Source: Diacronema lutheri
Lineage: Eukaryota; Haptophyta; Pavlovophyceae; Pavlovales; Pavlovaceae
NCBI GenBank assembly: GCA_019448385.1
Contig: JAGTXO010000007.1
Location: 682,001 to 746,000 of the forward strand
DNA: 64,000 nt
Direction of reading: 5' to 3'
Positions 30,485 through 44,179 of this stretch are shown piece after piece. A program made the translations under genes and the position numbers. The number at the start of each line of letters is the position of its first letter. The first letter of the stretch is position 1. The notes under the pieces are model-generated. The model was not told where the DNA came from, made no database searches, and saw nothing but the letters and a program-made list of their open reading frames with translations.

Positions 30485-32933
30485 ATGATTACGGGCATGC
30501 CGCCGTCCCACGCCGGAGGCGGTTCGGAGCAGGGGCGCGCGCGCGCCGACTCGGTGCGCGAGAAGGCAAGGGCGGCGCGGATGAAGGAGGTGATCGGCAT
30601 GTTTGAGGCGGCGCATGCCGCCGAGGATGCCGCCGACGATGTGCTCGCCGCCCACCTCGCCTCGTGGCGCGCGTCGTCGTACGCGGCCGATCACGTCGCG
30701 TGCGCGCCGTCGCTCGACGGCGCGCGCGCGCTCGTCGCGGCGGGCTCGACGAGCCGGCTCGACCTGAGCGCGCGCGGGCTCACCGAAATACACGCCCACG
30801 ACCTCAGCGGCCTCGCGCGCGTCCGCGAGCTCTCGCTCGTCGGCAACCGCCTCGCGTCGCTGCCCGCCGCGCTACAGGACGCGATGCCCGCGCTGGAGAT
30901 CCTCAACCTCGTGCGCGCGCGCGCGGCGGGTGGCGCGAATGGACGTCGGCGCGCGCCCGCGCGCATAAGCTGCAGGCGCCACCACTCACGCGCGCGCCCC
31001 GCCCCCGCCCGCACGCCCGGAACCGCGCCGCGCCGCGCCGCAGGGCGCCAACGAGCTGCGCGCGCCGCCCCGCCTGCGTCGGCTCTCGCGCCTGCAGCAC
31101 GTCGGCCTGTCGTACAACCGGCTGAGCGGCACGAGCGAGCTCGCGGACGCGCTGCCCGCCCAAACGCTGCGCTCGCTCGACCTGGGATACAACCACCTCA
31201 CCTCGCTGCGCGACGCTGCCGATCAGCTCGCGGGCGCGCCGGCGTGCTCGGCGCGCGCGCCGGCAGGCGGCGCGGGCGGCGCGGGCGGCGCGGACGGCGC
31301 GGGCTGGCCGGCGCTGCTCGCGCTCGTGCTCGCGGGAAACGTGTGCTGCGTGCGCGCCGACTACCGCGCGCGCGCGCTGCGCCTGCTGCGGCGCGGCTGC
31401 CCCGCGCTGCAGGCGTTCGACGCGCAAGCCGTCGAATGGCCGAGCGGCGCGCGCGCAGCGGCCGCCGGCGCCGACGTCGGAGCGGCGGAGGGAGCAGACG
31501 GCAAGGAGGTGCGGGAGAAGGGCGAAGCTGAGCGCGAGTTGGACGATGGCGCGCTCGCCGCCGACGCCGCCGCCGCCGACGACGATGGCGACGAAGCGGA
31601 CCGATTGGCTGACTTGCGAGTCCGCCTGACTGTCGAATGCCTCTCACTGACGGGGCTGCCGCGCCAGCTCGCGGCAATCGAGCCGGCGCTCGCGGGCAGC
31701 CGCGCGCACGCGGATGGGCGGGAGGGCGGCGTGGACGCGCCGCCCGGCGCGGCCGGCGCGCCGCCCTCGCGCGCCACGCGCATGGCGCCGCCTGCCGGGT
31801 ACGTGTGGCGCCGTTCGGTCGAGCTGCGCGGCTCGGCGCCGGGAGCGCACGGCGTGCCGGTGCGCGCGCGCGCGCGCGCGCGGCCGGCCGGCCAACCAGA
31901 GGGCGCGGGATAAGGGGCTTGAGCGGCGGCGCGCGTGCGCGCGGCGTCGCCGTCCGCCGCGAACGCGCCGACTCCGCCGCGCGCGCCACCTGCGCGCATC
32001 ACGCCCACGCCGGACCGCCCACGCCGCGCGCCGCGCGCTGCAGCTCGCAAAGCTCGAGTGGCAGACGGCGGAGCCGGACGCGGGCGCCGAGGCGCCGCCG
32101 CTACCCGCCGGTGCGGCGTCCGACGGCGCCGCCGAGCGCGCCGCGCTCGCCGCTGCGGCGCACGCGGAGGCCGACGCGGCTGGCACGGCCGCGGGCGGTA
32201 TTGACGGCTCGCGGCTCAACGAGCCGGCACTCGGCGGCGGGCGCGTCGCCGCGTGGGCGATCGAGGCGCCGCGCACGGCGGCGACGCGCGACGCGCTCGC
32301 GCTGCCCGCCGCCGCCTCGCTCGGCGGCGTGCGCGTCGCCGTCGTCCTCGTGCAGGAGTGCGTGTTGCGCGAGCCAGCGGAGGCCGCGCCCGCGCCCGCG
32401 CCAAAGGGGGCCAAGGGGGCCGGCGCGGCGGCGGCCGCCGCGCCGCGCGTCGATGCGGCGGCCGCCGCGCCGCGCGTCGACGCGGCCGACGTGCCGCCGC
32501 CGATCGAGACCGTGCTCGCGCAGCTCAGCGCGTCCTTCCCCGAGCTCGTCGCTGGGCGCGCCACGTCCGAGCGCGCGCGCGCGAGCGCGACCATCTACCC
32601 GCCCAGGTGCGGCGCGCGCATGCGTGCCGCGCACCCACGCGCAGGGGCTCGTCGGGATGGGCGGAGGACGCAGGGGTGAGCTGTGATGCGCGTGCAGCTG
32701 GGCGGGCGACGGGCACGCGCGAGCGCCTGCCTTATTCGTGCAACGTGCGCCGCCTTGCGCCCATGCCCCCACACTGTGTGCGCTATGGCCGCTGCCCCTC
32801 CCCTCCATCCCCGCGCGTGCCACCACGCGTGGTCGCGGGATGGGTCGCCCCCTCCCGTGCGGCGGCGCGGCAGGCGGCTACGCTCGAACGGCACGCGAGG
32901 CCGGCAACACGCGCCGTACGCTCTCTTACTTGA
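30485..32933 (+). CDS. Leucine-rich-repeat protein, at least three exons
   Basis: Exons 30485-30910, 31044-31859 and 32044-about 32600 are joined in phase 0 across GTGCGCG...GCAG introns (133 and 184 nt). The N-terminus is helical and charged. LRRs follow: [37 protein letters not shown], then across the intron [38 protein letters not shown]. An Asp/Ala-rich linker and a less conserved C-terminal half come after. The layout resembles axonemal LRR proteins such as LRRC43, but this is only a hint. The 3' end is uncertain: either the frame stops at 32679, or a further GTGCGGCG donor at 32608 leads to a short last exon ending at 32933. Confidence 0.7.
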
Positions 32934-32981
32934 GCTGCGCGCGTCGCTGCAATGACTTCGTGCAAGGCGATAGATGGTGGA

Positions 32982-33003
32982 GGGGGGGGGGGGGGGGGGG
33001 GGG
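32982..33003. repeat. Poly-G tract (22 nt)
   Basis: Pure G run between the LRR gene and the left end of the minus-strand mobile cassette. Confidence 0.95.
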
Positions 33004-33407
33004 CGGCTCGCCGCCAGATGCGCACGCCGCCCGTTGACGAGCGAGGGGTTGGGTGGGATTGGGGGTGGGGGGTGGTAACCCGCCCCTAAATTGGGTGTGT
33101 TGTAACGCGGATCCTTTTTTCCCGCCGCCTGCGAACCTGTCGATTCGCTGGCCCGCCGCCCGGCAACGAAGCGCGAGAGGGGGGAGCGTATAGATGGTCA
33201 AGCCAAATCCGATCAGGGGCACGATCGCGCCCCGAGTGCAGCGCGGGCCGTTCGGAAGGACGTCCTTGAGAGGGAGCTCTTCGCGTTTGGCGAGCGGGGG
33301 AGCACGACGCGCAGCGTTGCTGCGGCGGCGTGCGGGCGGCGAGCAGCGGTCGGGCTGCTCGCGACGAGGCCGGAGCAGACGGCGCCGTGGCCGCCGGCGC
33401 AGGTGAC

Positions 33408-33592
33408 GCGCGCCGACGAGCCGTAGCGAGCGTCCGTGATCCGCACGGCGGTTGGAGCGGGCCGGCTGGTGCGGCGCGCTCGGCCACGGGTGGCGGCGTG
33501 CACGGTCGTGCCGCGCGCGGCACGCGTCGCCAGCCGCGCGCGACCTGGGCAGAGCCCGCAAAGCGTCGACCGCTGCGCGGCTCGGCCGTGCG
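33408..33592 (-). repeat. Conserved 3' flank of Fanzor copy 1 (candidate guide-RNA segment)
   Basis: Counterpart of 28594-28778. Further 3' (33040-33407) the two copies no longer match; that stretch is non-coding and includes GGGTGGGATTGGGGGTGGGG near 33050-33075. Confidence 0.6.
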
Positions 33593-36330
33593 TCAACGCC
33601 GGCCGCGCTTCGGCCCGCGCGCGCTGCCGCCGCCGGCACTGGCGCTGGCAGCTCCGCGGGCGGGGGTGCGGGCGCGAGAGCCGCCGCCGCCACCGCCGCC
33701 GCGCCCGCCGCCGTCGTCGCCACCGCCGTCGCCGCCGCCGCCTCCCCCGCCGTCATCGTCGTCGTCGCCGCCGCCGCCTCCGTCGCCGTCGCCGTCGCCG
33801 TCGCCCTCGCCGCCGCCGCCGTCGCCGCTGCCATCGTCGTCGTCGTCGTCGTCGCCCTCGTCGTCGCCCTCGTCGTCGCCGTCGCACTCGTCGTCGCAGT
33901 CGTCGCCCTCGCCGTGCACCATGCGCTCCTCACGCTCCCACACCTCGCCGCGCGCCCACCAGGCGAGCACGAGGGCAAAGCGCTCAGGCGTCGACGTGGT
34001 GTCGCGCCCGGCCGCGTGCGCCGCCATGTCGTGCACGTCGTAGAAGATGTTGCGCGCGGCGTTGTAGTCGCGGTGCACGGGCTTCTTGCCGCCGTTGCAC
34101 GCCGGGCAGATGACGAGCGCGTGCACCGTGCGCGTGCCGCCCTTTGCCACGGGCAGGCGCGGGTTCTGCGCGAGCTCCGCGCCGCAGCGCTGCAGCCTGC
34201 CGCCCTTGGCGAGCCGCGGCATCGAGCAGTGCATCGACGTGTACGGCTCGGGCACGAAGACGGCCGCGACGCCGCGCCGCCGCAGCTCGCGCAGCAGCCC
34301 CACCTGGAAGGCGGGCGGCGCGCCCTTGGGCTGCGCGCCCTTGTGGTCGCGCAGCCACTTGCCCACGCACACGAGCAGCCGGTCGCGCGTCACGCCGTCG
34401 ACACAGTGCGCCGCGATGAGCGCCTCGGCGACGCGCGCCGCGTTGGACCGCCCGCCGCTGTCGCGCCGCCAGCGCTCCTTCCGGCGCGCCGGCGCGTCGT
34501 ACACGTGCTCGGCGGCGCGCTCGCGCACCCGCGCGCTCTCGCGGTGGAAGGCGTGGAACTCGCCCTCGCCGAGCACCTTGGCGCTGTGCGCCTCGCCAAG
34601 CCGCGCCTCGTCCGCCTCCACGCTGAACTCCTCGCCGCGCCCGTCCTTGCGCACGCGCCGCCGCGCCGCGTTGGTCTTGGCCGTCTCGCGCGCAAAGCCC
34701 GCGGCGCGCGCGCGCGCGCGCTGCGTGAACTGCCGCCAGACGGCCGCCCGCCCGACGTGCGCAGAGTAGGTGGTGATGTTGCCCATGTTCGGGTCGGCCG
34801 CGACGACGACCGCCGCCTCGACGTCGATCGCCCGCCGCAGCTCGGAGCCGAGCGCGACGGCGATGCGCCCGTCCGGCCGGCGCCAGCGGTGCAGGACGCC
34901 CGAGCCGCCGGCCGGCGCCTGCGCCTTCGGCACGAGGACGGTCCCGACGGCGTGCACGGCGACGCCATCTGTCACCACCGACTTGACGGGCTGCCGGCCC
35001 GGGAGCGGCACGCGCGGCAGCGGCGCGAGGCCAACCCACGAGCGCCGCGCGTGCCACGGCAGATCGGCCGGCGGCCGCTCGCGCCCGGCGTAGTCGAAGA
35101 CGCGGTTGGAGATGTCGAAGCGCGTCGCAAAGACCGCGTACCTGACGCGCACGTCCGACATCGGCGGGGTGTTGCCGTTTGTGCCTGTCCACTTGATCGG
35201 CTCGCCATCGTGGTCGCGCAGGTCCAGCGCCTTGAGCCGCGCGCGCAGCTCCTTGCGCTCGTCATCCGAAAGCGTCACCCAGATGGCGCTCGCGGCGAGG
35301 CGCACGTTGCGCGGCACCTGCGCGCAGCGCGCGGCGCGCGAGCGCGCGGGCGCGTGACCAACCTGGCCGCGGGGCGGCGCGCACGGCGGCGGCGCGCGCG
35401 CTTGGGCGCTCGGCGGCGGCAGCGGCAGCCACGCCTCGCGCGCACATTGTGCGTGCGCAGCGGCGCCACATTGTACCGCGGCGGCCGTCCGGTCAGCTGC
35501 GTGTGGATGTGCGCGAGCCGGCAGAGCAGCGCCTGCCCCTCGGCCACGTGCTGCAGGGTGCGGATCTGCACGAGGAAGTAGCGCGTCGTGTGCCGGTCGT
35601 AGTTCCACCTTTTCGTGGGCGTGCACTTGTAGTCGATCTTGTGGAGGACCATGTCGGGCAGGTGGCGGTCGAGCGCGGCGGGGCAGCCGACGCGCGCGCC
35701 CTCCACGTCGCCGCGCAGCAGCCGCTCGCACAGCTCGCGCACGCGCGCGTTTCGCTGCATCTCGGGCAGCGCGACGAGCGCCTCGTCGCGCTCGACTGCC
35801 GCGCGGACGACGTCGCGGAGCAGCCCGTTCACGACGCGCGATGGATGCATCAGGCACGCGGTGGACACCTGCGTCGCCTCCGCCTCGAGGATCTCCGTGA
35901 GGCCCACCGCGCAGACGGGCTGGACGCCCTCGGCCATCTCGCCGACGGCGCGCGCCGTCGCCGCCTTGGTCTGCGCGGCGGCTTGCTCGGCGGGCTTGCC
36001 TCGGGGCGCTGCACCGTACGTGCTCTCGTCCTTGTGCCAGCCGATGGCCGAGAAGATCGCACGGACGGTTCCCTTGTCCATCGTGGTCGACGTGTGCACG
36101 CTGGTCGACGGGCCGCCCGACGCCGCGCCGACGGCCTGCGCGCTCGCCACCGCAGCCTCGTCGCGCACCACCTTGTTGATGACGCGGTACGCCTGTGTCG
36201 TGAGCCTGTGCACGGCCGCCGCGATGCGCCGCAGCTCCTTCCGCGCACCGGGCTGCGCCGTCACCGCCTGCGGCCCCGCGTTGAGCGTCGAGCGCTTGAC
36301 CACGAAGCCCGGGAGCACGCTGCCGCGCGT
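33593..36330 (-). CDS. Fanzor RNA-guided nuclease domain (eukaryotic TnpB homologue), copy 1
   Basis: TnpB/Fanzor proteins are RNA-guided DNA nucleases with a split RuvC site. The N-terminal helical part (VHRLTTQAYRVINKVV, about 36215) is in the giant frame; the rest is in the exon 35317-33593. RuvC-I is AADPNMGNITTYS (about 34785-34800, the catalytic Asp in DPN instead of DPG); RuvC-II is VPEPYTSMHC (about 34220-34255, catalytic Glu); the zinc site is formed by HCS, QRC and CPAC; RuvC-III is HRDYNAARNIFYD (about 34040-34080, catalytic Asp in RDxNAARN). An Asp/Gly-rich acidic tail of about 100 residues and a basic end (GPKRGRR, possible nuclear signal) close it. All three acidic positions are present, so this copy looks whole. 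Confidence 0.85.
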
Positions 36331-39300
36331 GCGCGCCGTCGCGCCGCCGGCGGCGCGCGCGCTCGGCGCAGCGGGCTCGTCCACGCGCGCGCGCTCGACG
36401 CCGCGCGCGCGGAGAACGCTCGGCGCGCGCGCGCCCGCGGCGTCGCGCGCGCTCGCGGCGGCACCCGCCGCGGCGCGCTTGCCCGCGGCGCCCGACTCGC
36501 CGTGCGCGCGAAGCGGCGCCGACGCCAATGCCGACGCCGCGCCCGCGCCGCCGCTGCCGCTGCCCGATACGCCCGCGCGCCGCTTCTGCTCGTCGCGCGT
36601 CTTGCGGAACTGGGCGACGAGGTCGCTGCTCACGTTGGCCTCAGGCTCCCACGTGTCGGCGCTCTCGTCGTAGCCCCGCCACCTGATCCGGAACTGGAAC
36701 GTCACCTTCGTGCCCGCCTTGCGGCGCTCGTCGACGACCGCCTCGACCTCGTACGTGCGCGCCTCCTCGTCGACGCTCGCGCCCGCCGCGCTCGCGCCCG
36801 TGTCCGGCCACCCAGCGACCGTGCCGCCCAGCCTCTCGGCGGCCGCGCGCAGCTGCCGCTCGCGCTGGGCGGCCGCGGCGCCTCGCGCGACCAGCGCGGG
36901 CAGCATGCCCGCGCCGCCCGCGAGGCCGTGCGCGCCGACGCTGGCGGTCATCAGCGCGTCGAGGCACGCGAACGTTGCGAGCGCACGCGCGCCATCGTCG
37001 CCGCCGCGCGGCTGCGAGCGCACGACGGGCGATGGCCGCGGCTCCCCCTCGGCCGCGAGCAGCGGCCAGATCGCACTGGCCAGCGCGACGGCATGCGCGC
37101 CGACCGCGACGGCCACGTCCGCGTCGAGCGGCGCAAAGTCGTAGCGCACGAGCGCGGCCGGGCGCGAGTCGTCCGTCGGCCGGTCGGCGACGAGCAGCCC
37201 GACCGGGCGCGGCGGCTCGCCGGACGGCGCGGCGACGGGCACGCAGAGGAGCACGACGAGCAGGCGCGGCGTGCCGCCGAGCAGCGCGCGCGCGGCATCC
37301 GCCCCGTCGGCTCCGCCGCGCGCGGCCGCGGCGAGCAGCTCGGCCGCGCGCGTCGGGCCCAGCGCCGTGCGCGCGTCCTTGCGCGCGCGTGCGCGCGCCG
37401 TGTACGCGGCGCAGGCGTCGTCGAGCACCGCCGCGCTGGGCGCGGTGCCAGTCGTCGCCCACGCGCGCAGCGCGTCGCGCACCCGCGTGACGATCGCCTG
37501 GTCGACCGCCGCCTCGCCGGCAGCGTGCGCCGGCGCGCACGCCGGCGGTGCGGCGGCAGGCGCGAGCGCGGGCGCGCCGTCGGCGCCGTCAACGCCGACG
37601 GCGCCGTCGGCGCGCCGCCACGCGAGCTTCGCCTCGATCTGCTGCCGGACGGCGTGGCAGTGCCGGTCGATGCCGCGCGCGTCGTCGAGCGCGGCCAGCG
37701 CGTCCTCAGCGGCGGGACGGCCGCTCGCGTCCGCGACGGCCTGCAGGCAGAGCAGCGCGGCCGCACGCGCGTTGCACGCGCTCTGCGGCTCGGGCGCGAG
37801 CGCGAGCTCGAGCTCGAGCGGCGACGCGCCTCGCGCCGCGACGATCGCGTCCATCAGCACGTCCAACCGCTGCACCAGCGCCCTGTGCGCGTCGCGCGGC
37901 GCGCCCGTCGACGGCGCGCGCGAGCGCGTCGCCACGAGCCCGAGCGCGCGCGCCGGCGCGCCCGCCGGCGTGTGCAGCACGAGCAGCGCCGCGCCCGCCA
38001 AGCTCGCGTTGCGCGTGACGAGCGCGAAGATGCGCGTCGCCTCGTGCGCGCCCACCGACGCCCAGATCGCAGCGCGATCGGCGTCCGTCTGCGCGTCGCA
38101 CAGGTCGCGCACGTCGTCCGGCGCGAGCAGCGCGCCGCCGCCGGCGGAGCGCGCGACGATCGCCCGCGCCTCCGCCACGAAGACGGCCTGCGGCAGGTCG
38201 GCGTGGCGCGCGTCGACGATGGCGCGCGTCGCGTGCACGCCGAGCTCCACGCCGCGGTAGAAGGCGCGCGCGTTGGCCGCGCGCGCGTGCGCCGGCCGTC
38301 CGTCCGCGTTGCGCCTCGCGCGCGCCTGCTTGCTCGTGCGCGCGAGGCCGTCGCGTGGCGGTGGCGGCAGCGTGGCGAGGAAGCGCGCGGCGGGCGGCGG
38401 CGCGCGCACGCCGCGCTGCCGCCGTGCGATGGCCGCGAGCCGCCGGCCCGCCGCGCTGCCGCCCGCGCCGACGTGCTGCCGGCGGCCGAGCGCCGCCGGT
38501 GGCGGCGGCGGCGGCGGCGCGGCGGCGGGCGGCGGCGCGACGGCGGGCGGCGGCGCGGCGGCGGGCGGCGGCGCGGCGGTGGGCGGCGGCGCGGCGGCGG
38601 GCGGCAGCGGCGGCGGCGCGCCGGCGACGGCAGCACCAGTCGGCTTGTCCGCCCACGCACCCGAGACGCTGTCCCAGGCCTTGCCCGGTGGCGCGCGCCC
38701 ACGCGGCCGCGGGTGGCGGGCTCGAGCGGCGGGGGGCGGGCGGCCGGCGCGCCAGTCGAAGACAGGTGCAACCGTGGCGGCAGGCGCCGAGTGCCGCGCG
38801 TCGGTCACAGAGCGCGTGGTGCGCGCGGCGACCGTCGCGCGCATGGCGGGCGGGCGGTGAGCAGCGCCCGCCGGCGCGCCGGCGGGCGCGGCAGCCGGCG
38901 CGCCGGCGGGCGCGGCCGCCTCGAGCCCGGCGGAGGCGCCGCGCTTGCGCTTGCGCGTGCCGCCGCGCGTGCGCCTGCGCGCGCGCCCGCCGCGCGCCCG
39001 TTCGGCCTGCGCGTCGCCAGCCGCGTCGCCGGCCGCGTCGCCGCGCCGCACGTAGACGACCGCGAACGCCTCCTCGCCGGTCCCGTCGACGCCGCCGCGC
39101 GCGCGGCGCAGGACCGACCGCCACTGCAGCCGCCGCGCGCGGCCGGGCTCGCACGCAAACCAGCGCCCACCGCGCCTGACGACGGCCACAAAGTCGTCGT
39201 CGCGCCGCCCGCGCCGGCGCGTGCGCAGCAGCACGCACTGCACGTCGAGCCAGCCCTCGTGCCAGTCGGCCGTGCTGGGGGCGACGCGAATCGACTGCGG

Positions 39301-42300
39301 GAGCTCGACGCCAAAGCCGGCGAGCCGCACGATGTGCGCGACGATGACGCTCGAAATGGCGGGGGCGCTCGACGGGTCGCCCGCTGCAGCGAGCACCGCC
39401 CCGCCCCAGTGCTCACGCGTGACGCAATCCGCGTCCTCGACGTGCACGTGCGCCACGCTCGCGCCGAGCTGGTGCAGCAACGCGCAGATGTCGGCGTCGA
39501 CCGTCCTCTCCTCCTCGGCCGCCTCGGCCGTGCCGCGGGCGGCGGCGTCGCCTGCCGGCTGCCCGAGGTACGCGATCGCCCGCTCGACGGCCGCGCGCTC
39601 CGCACGCGCTGCGCTGTCGATCGCCGCATTGCCGACGGGCGCGCGCAGCGCCGCGATCGCGTCTTGCAACGCCGTCGCGTCGCCCGTCGCCGCCGTCGCC
39701 GCCACCGCCGCCGCGCTCGCGGTGCCGTGCGCGACGGCGTGCAGCGCGGCGGCGCGCGCGGCGGGGATGCGCCCGTCCAGCGCGAGCACGAGCGGCGGCC
39801 CGGCCGGCGTCTGCTGCCGCCGGTGCCGCCGGCTCGCAGCCGGGTGGTCGGCGCGCGCGCGCTCGAGCCGCGCGCGCCGCTCGACGACGCGCGCCCAGAA
39901 GGCCTGCACCCTCGGCTGCGCGAATGCAAGCCAGCCGGCGCCGCGCGTCACGACGTGCACGACGATCCGGTCCTCGTGCCTGAGGTACTGCACGTAGAGC
40001 GCTTTGCGCACGCCGAGGACGTGCATGCCGAGCTGCAGCTGATCGCGGTGCGGCTGCGGCGGCCCGTCCTCGTGCGCCTTGGCGTCCGCCTTGGTGAGCG
40101 TCTTCACCTCGACGAGGACCTGCTCGTTGTCTTCGGGGAGGATGGCGAGCCCGTCCGGCGAGAAGGCGAACGGCGCGCTCTTGTCGTGCGGGTCCGCACG
40201 CACCATCGGCAGGTTGCACACGACGGTGATGCCGTACGCGGCCGCCAGCTTGCGCAGCGCGACGGCCTCGCCGAGGATGCCCGCGGTCGTCGCCTTGGTC
40301 CGCACCTCGCGCCGCCGCCGGTGCACGTACTCGTCGGTGAGCGTCTCGTGCGCGACGCCGGCGTTGTCGTTCACGACGTCGCCAACCTTGCTGCCCGTGA
40401 CCTCCTCCCATCGCTCGTCGTGCCAGCGCGGGCTGCGCTGCGCGGGCGCGCCCGCGCCGACGGCGTCGAGCACGCGGCGCAGCGCTGTGCCGTCGGGCGC
40501 AGCAGGCACGCGCGCGCGGTCCTGGGCCTCGCGAGCGTCGAGGACGCAGCCCGTAGTGGAATCTTGGGGTAGGTCGAGCTTGCTCGCCTCGCCGTAGCGG
40601 CTCTCCAGCTGGCGCGGTGCGTCGGCAGGGCCGCCGTCCGTGCGCGCACCCGACGCGCCCGCCAGTGCACGGGGCGCAGCGTCCGAGGCGCCCGCCGCGC
40701 CCGCGCCGCCGCCAATCGCGCCAGCGCACGCGCGCGCCGCGACCTGCGGACGGCCAGCCGCAGGGACCTCGTCCGCTCGGCCGGCCGCTGCGTCGGCCGT
40801 CCGCTTGGCCACCTCGCGCACGTCTCCGAGCGCGAGCGTGGCTGGCGCCGTCGAGCTCCCGTGGCGTTTGTTCCAAAACTCGAGCAGCCCGCCAAGGAAG
40901 GGCGTGCCCGTCGGGCGGTCCTCGGGCACCTCCGCCAGGATCGCGTCGACGCGCAGCGCGGCCGCCACATCGCAAAACGCGCGCGCGGCGCGCGCCATCC
41001 GCTCGGCGCGCGCGCCGCCGTCGTCCGCCGCGCGGCGGATGGCGTGGCTCACGTGCGCGACGCGGAGCGAGACGACGGCGTGCGCCGGCGCGTCGGCGCC
41101 CGTGCCGAGCGTGTGCCGCCGGATGGCCAGCTGCCCATCGCCCATGCGCGGCGGGAGCGACGCGCACGCCGCGACGGTCGTCTTGCCGGCCGCGCTGTCG
41201 CACAGCCAGCTCGCCTCGCCGCCGCCCGCAAACTCAAAGGTCGCGAAGCCCTCGCGGCCGAAAAGCGCGACGAAGTGGTCGAGCACCGCCTTGTTGATCG
41301 CGCGCGCCGCCGGCCGCGTCGATGCGCCGCGGGCAGCGCCACCCGCCGCGCCGCGCGCATCGCTGCACGTCGCAGGGCAGGTGCAGCCGGACGCGCGCAC
41401 GCCGTCCGACCGCGTCCGCGGCAGCTCGAGCTCGCGCACCTTGGGGCAGAACCAGAGCGGGTTGGACGCCTCGAGGCACAGCACGACGAGCCGCCCGTCC
41501 GTGCCGGCCAGCGCGCGCGCGTCGCGCAGCAGCTCGACGGCGAGCTCGGACGTCGCCGCGTGCACCGCCGGCTCGCCCGTCGCGCGGTCGGGCGGGAAGA
41601 GGCCGCCGCCGACGAGCGGGCTGGGGCAGCGGCCGAGCATCACGAGCAGCGGCGGCGGCGGCGTCTGCGGCGCCTGCTGCCCGACCGCAGCCGCCGTCAG
41701 CCCGGCCAGGTCGGAGCTCGTGCGGAGGGCCTTGAGCGCGACGCGCGAGCCGGTGCCCGCCTGCTCGGAAAACGTGGCGAGCATGGCGCACGTGCTCGCC
41801 CTCGCGCCGCACTGCCAGCTGACGCGCGCGAGGAGGCCTTCCAGCGTGTCGTTTTCGCGCGGCCGCGTGACCGCGTCGAGCGCCGCCGAGTCGAGCTGGA
41901 GGCTGCCGGGCGTGACGCACAGCACCGCCTCGTGGTAGGCGCGCAGCAGCTCCCTCGGCAGCTGCTCGGCGGGCGTCGCCGCCTGCCCGCCCACCCACCG
42001 TGCACCGTGGCCGCCGTCGCCCGCGCCCGCGAGCCGCACCGCCGGCCCGCCCGTGATCGCCGAGGTCGGTGGCGTGCCGAGCGCGTCGACGAGCGCGCGC
42101 ACGGGCGCGACACGCCTGCGCGCAGCGTCCGCGCCGACGGCGAGCGCGGCGATCCGAGCGCCCTCCCATGCGCGCTCCCTCGCGTCGTCCCGCGCGGCCG
42201 CCGGCGCGGCGCCCGGCCGCGCGCCGGGCGGCTCCGCGCACGCCGCCGCGACGACCTCCGCGCGCGCGCCGGCGGCGTCGGGCGCGTGCAGCTGCGCGAG

Positions 42301-44139
42301 CGCGCCAAAGAGCGCGGCGGCCGAGCGGTAGCGGCCGTGCGCCGCGACGAGCGCGTAGAGCACGCGCAGCGCGGCCACGCCCGCCTGGTCGGGCGCGTCG
42401 TCAGCGATGCGCTCGACCTCCCACGTGCGCGTGGGCGGCGGGCTGCCGTCGGCCGGGTCCGGACGCAGCGCCCACGCGCGCTCGACGATCGCGTTGAACA
42501 CGCCGTGCGCGGCGCCCTCGTCAAACTCGGCGGCGCCCGCCGCGTGCGCGCACCACCCGTGCACGCGCGACGTGGGCGCGTCCACGGCGCGCTGCACGAC
42601 GAGCACCGCCGGCCGGTCGACGCAGCCGAGGCTCACCGCCGCGTGCTTGCCCTCGAGCAGCGCCGCCGCCGCAGCCTCGACCAAGGCGTCACCAGGCGCG
42701 TCGCCGACGACGACGGCACAGCCGTCGCCGTACTCGGCCTGCATCGCGGCGACGCACGACGCGACAAAGTCGCCGCCCGCGGCCGCCGCGTGTCGCGCCG
42801 CCAGCATCCGGCGCGCGATGGCAAGCCAGACGTACTCGGCCGGCGCGCGCGCGGCGCGCGCGCGAGGCGCGCCGGCCGCGCCGCGTGCGCCAGCGCGTGC
42901 GCCTCCAGCGGCCGCAACGGCCGAGGCGGCTGGAGCGGCGGTGAGCGTGCGCCGCGCGCGCTTCGCCGGCCGCGTGATGGGCGATGCACCCGCCGTCGCC
43001 CCGCCCGCAGCAGCCGGTGCGGCCGCCACAGCGCCCGCCGCAACGCCACTCGTCACGACGCCCGTGGCGGGCGGCGCGGCGGCGGACGCGGCCGCCTCGA
43101 CGGGCGTCGCGCAACTACCGCCAGCGGTCGCGGACGCGCCCGGCGACGCGTCGGCGAGGAGGTGGCGCAGCACGCCGCGCGCGAGCGCGACTCGCACGGC
43201 GAGCGTCAGCGCGCGCAGGCGGTCGGAAGGCGAGGCGTCGCGCTCGGCGTCGGCGGACGTGGCGGCAGCAGGCGAGGCGGCGGGCGGCGCGGCGGCGGGC
43301 TGGGCGGCCGCCGGCGCAACCTCGTCGGCCTTGGCCAGCCAGACGAGCCCGGCGACTGCGAGCACGACGCTGTACGCGCCGACATCGTCACCCGCAACGC
43401 GCGCCAGCCGGGCGTGGGCGTCGGCCTCGGACACGGCGACGTGGAAGAGCACGTCGTCGCGGGCAGCTTGCTCGGCAAACTGACGCAGCTGCTTGGCCAT
43501 CGTCACGCCGGCGACGCACGCCTCGCCCGCCTCTGCCTCGACCTGCTCGTCCTGGCCGATGGCGGACGCGCCGGCCTCGGCGCCAGCGTCGAGTGTCCGG
43601 CGGCGCTCGAGGGCGAAGCCACGCACACAGACGCGCTGGAGGCCGCCGAGCGCGCCCGCCTTCTCGTGCAGCGCGCACGACAGCTCGACCACCGAGTCCA
43701 CGCGCCTCGCGGCGGCGCCCCCCCGCTCGCCGCGCGTGGCCGCGCGCACGACGAACACCGTGAATTGCGCGCGCTTCGCCGCGCGCGCCGACGCGCACGC
43801 GTGCTTCAGGAGCCGGCAAAGCGCGGGCCTTTGCGCCGCTGCGCCCCGCGTGCACAGCAGCAGTTGGCCGCGCTCGTCGCCCAGCTCCTGCTCGACGGCG
43901 GCCTCGAGCGCGTCGTCCGTCAAATCGCCGTGCTCCGTCGAGGCGAGCGCGCGCGCAGCCGCGAGCGCCAGCTCGCCTGCGCCCGCGCGCCGCCGGCGGC
44001 GCGCACCGGCGGGCGCGTGCGGCGCCGACGCGTGTGACGACGCCGCCGCGTCCGCGCGCGCACACGCGGCGCGCAACGCCTCACGCGCCGAGGCGGCCGC
44101 GCGCGCCCTGGGCGCGAGCTTCAAGAACGTGCGCGCGGC

Positions 44140-44179
<40 letters not shown>

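Noticed and set aside
35449-44037. Very long plus-strand open frames (1,707 and 1,058 codons) opposite the giant gene
   Set aside because: They are Arg/Ala/Gly strings without domains, and they mirror the recognisable YqaJ, C48-like and chromodomain coding on the other strand. At this GC content stops are rare on all frames.
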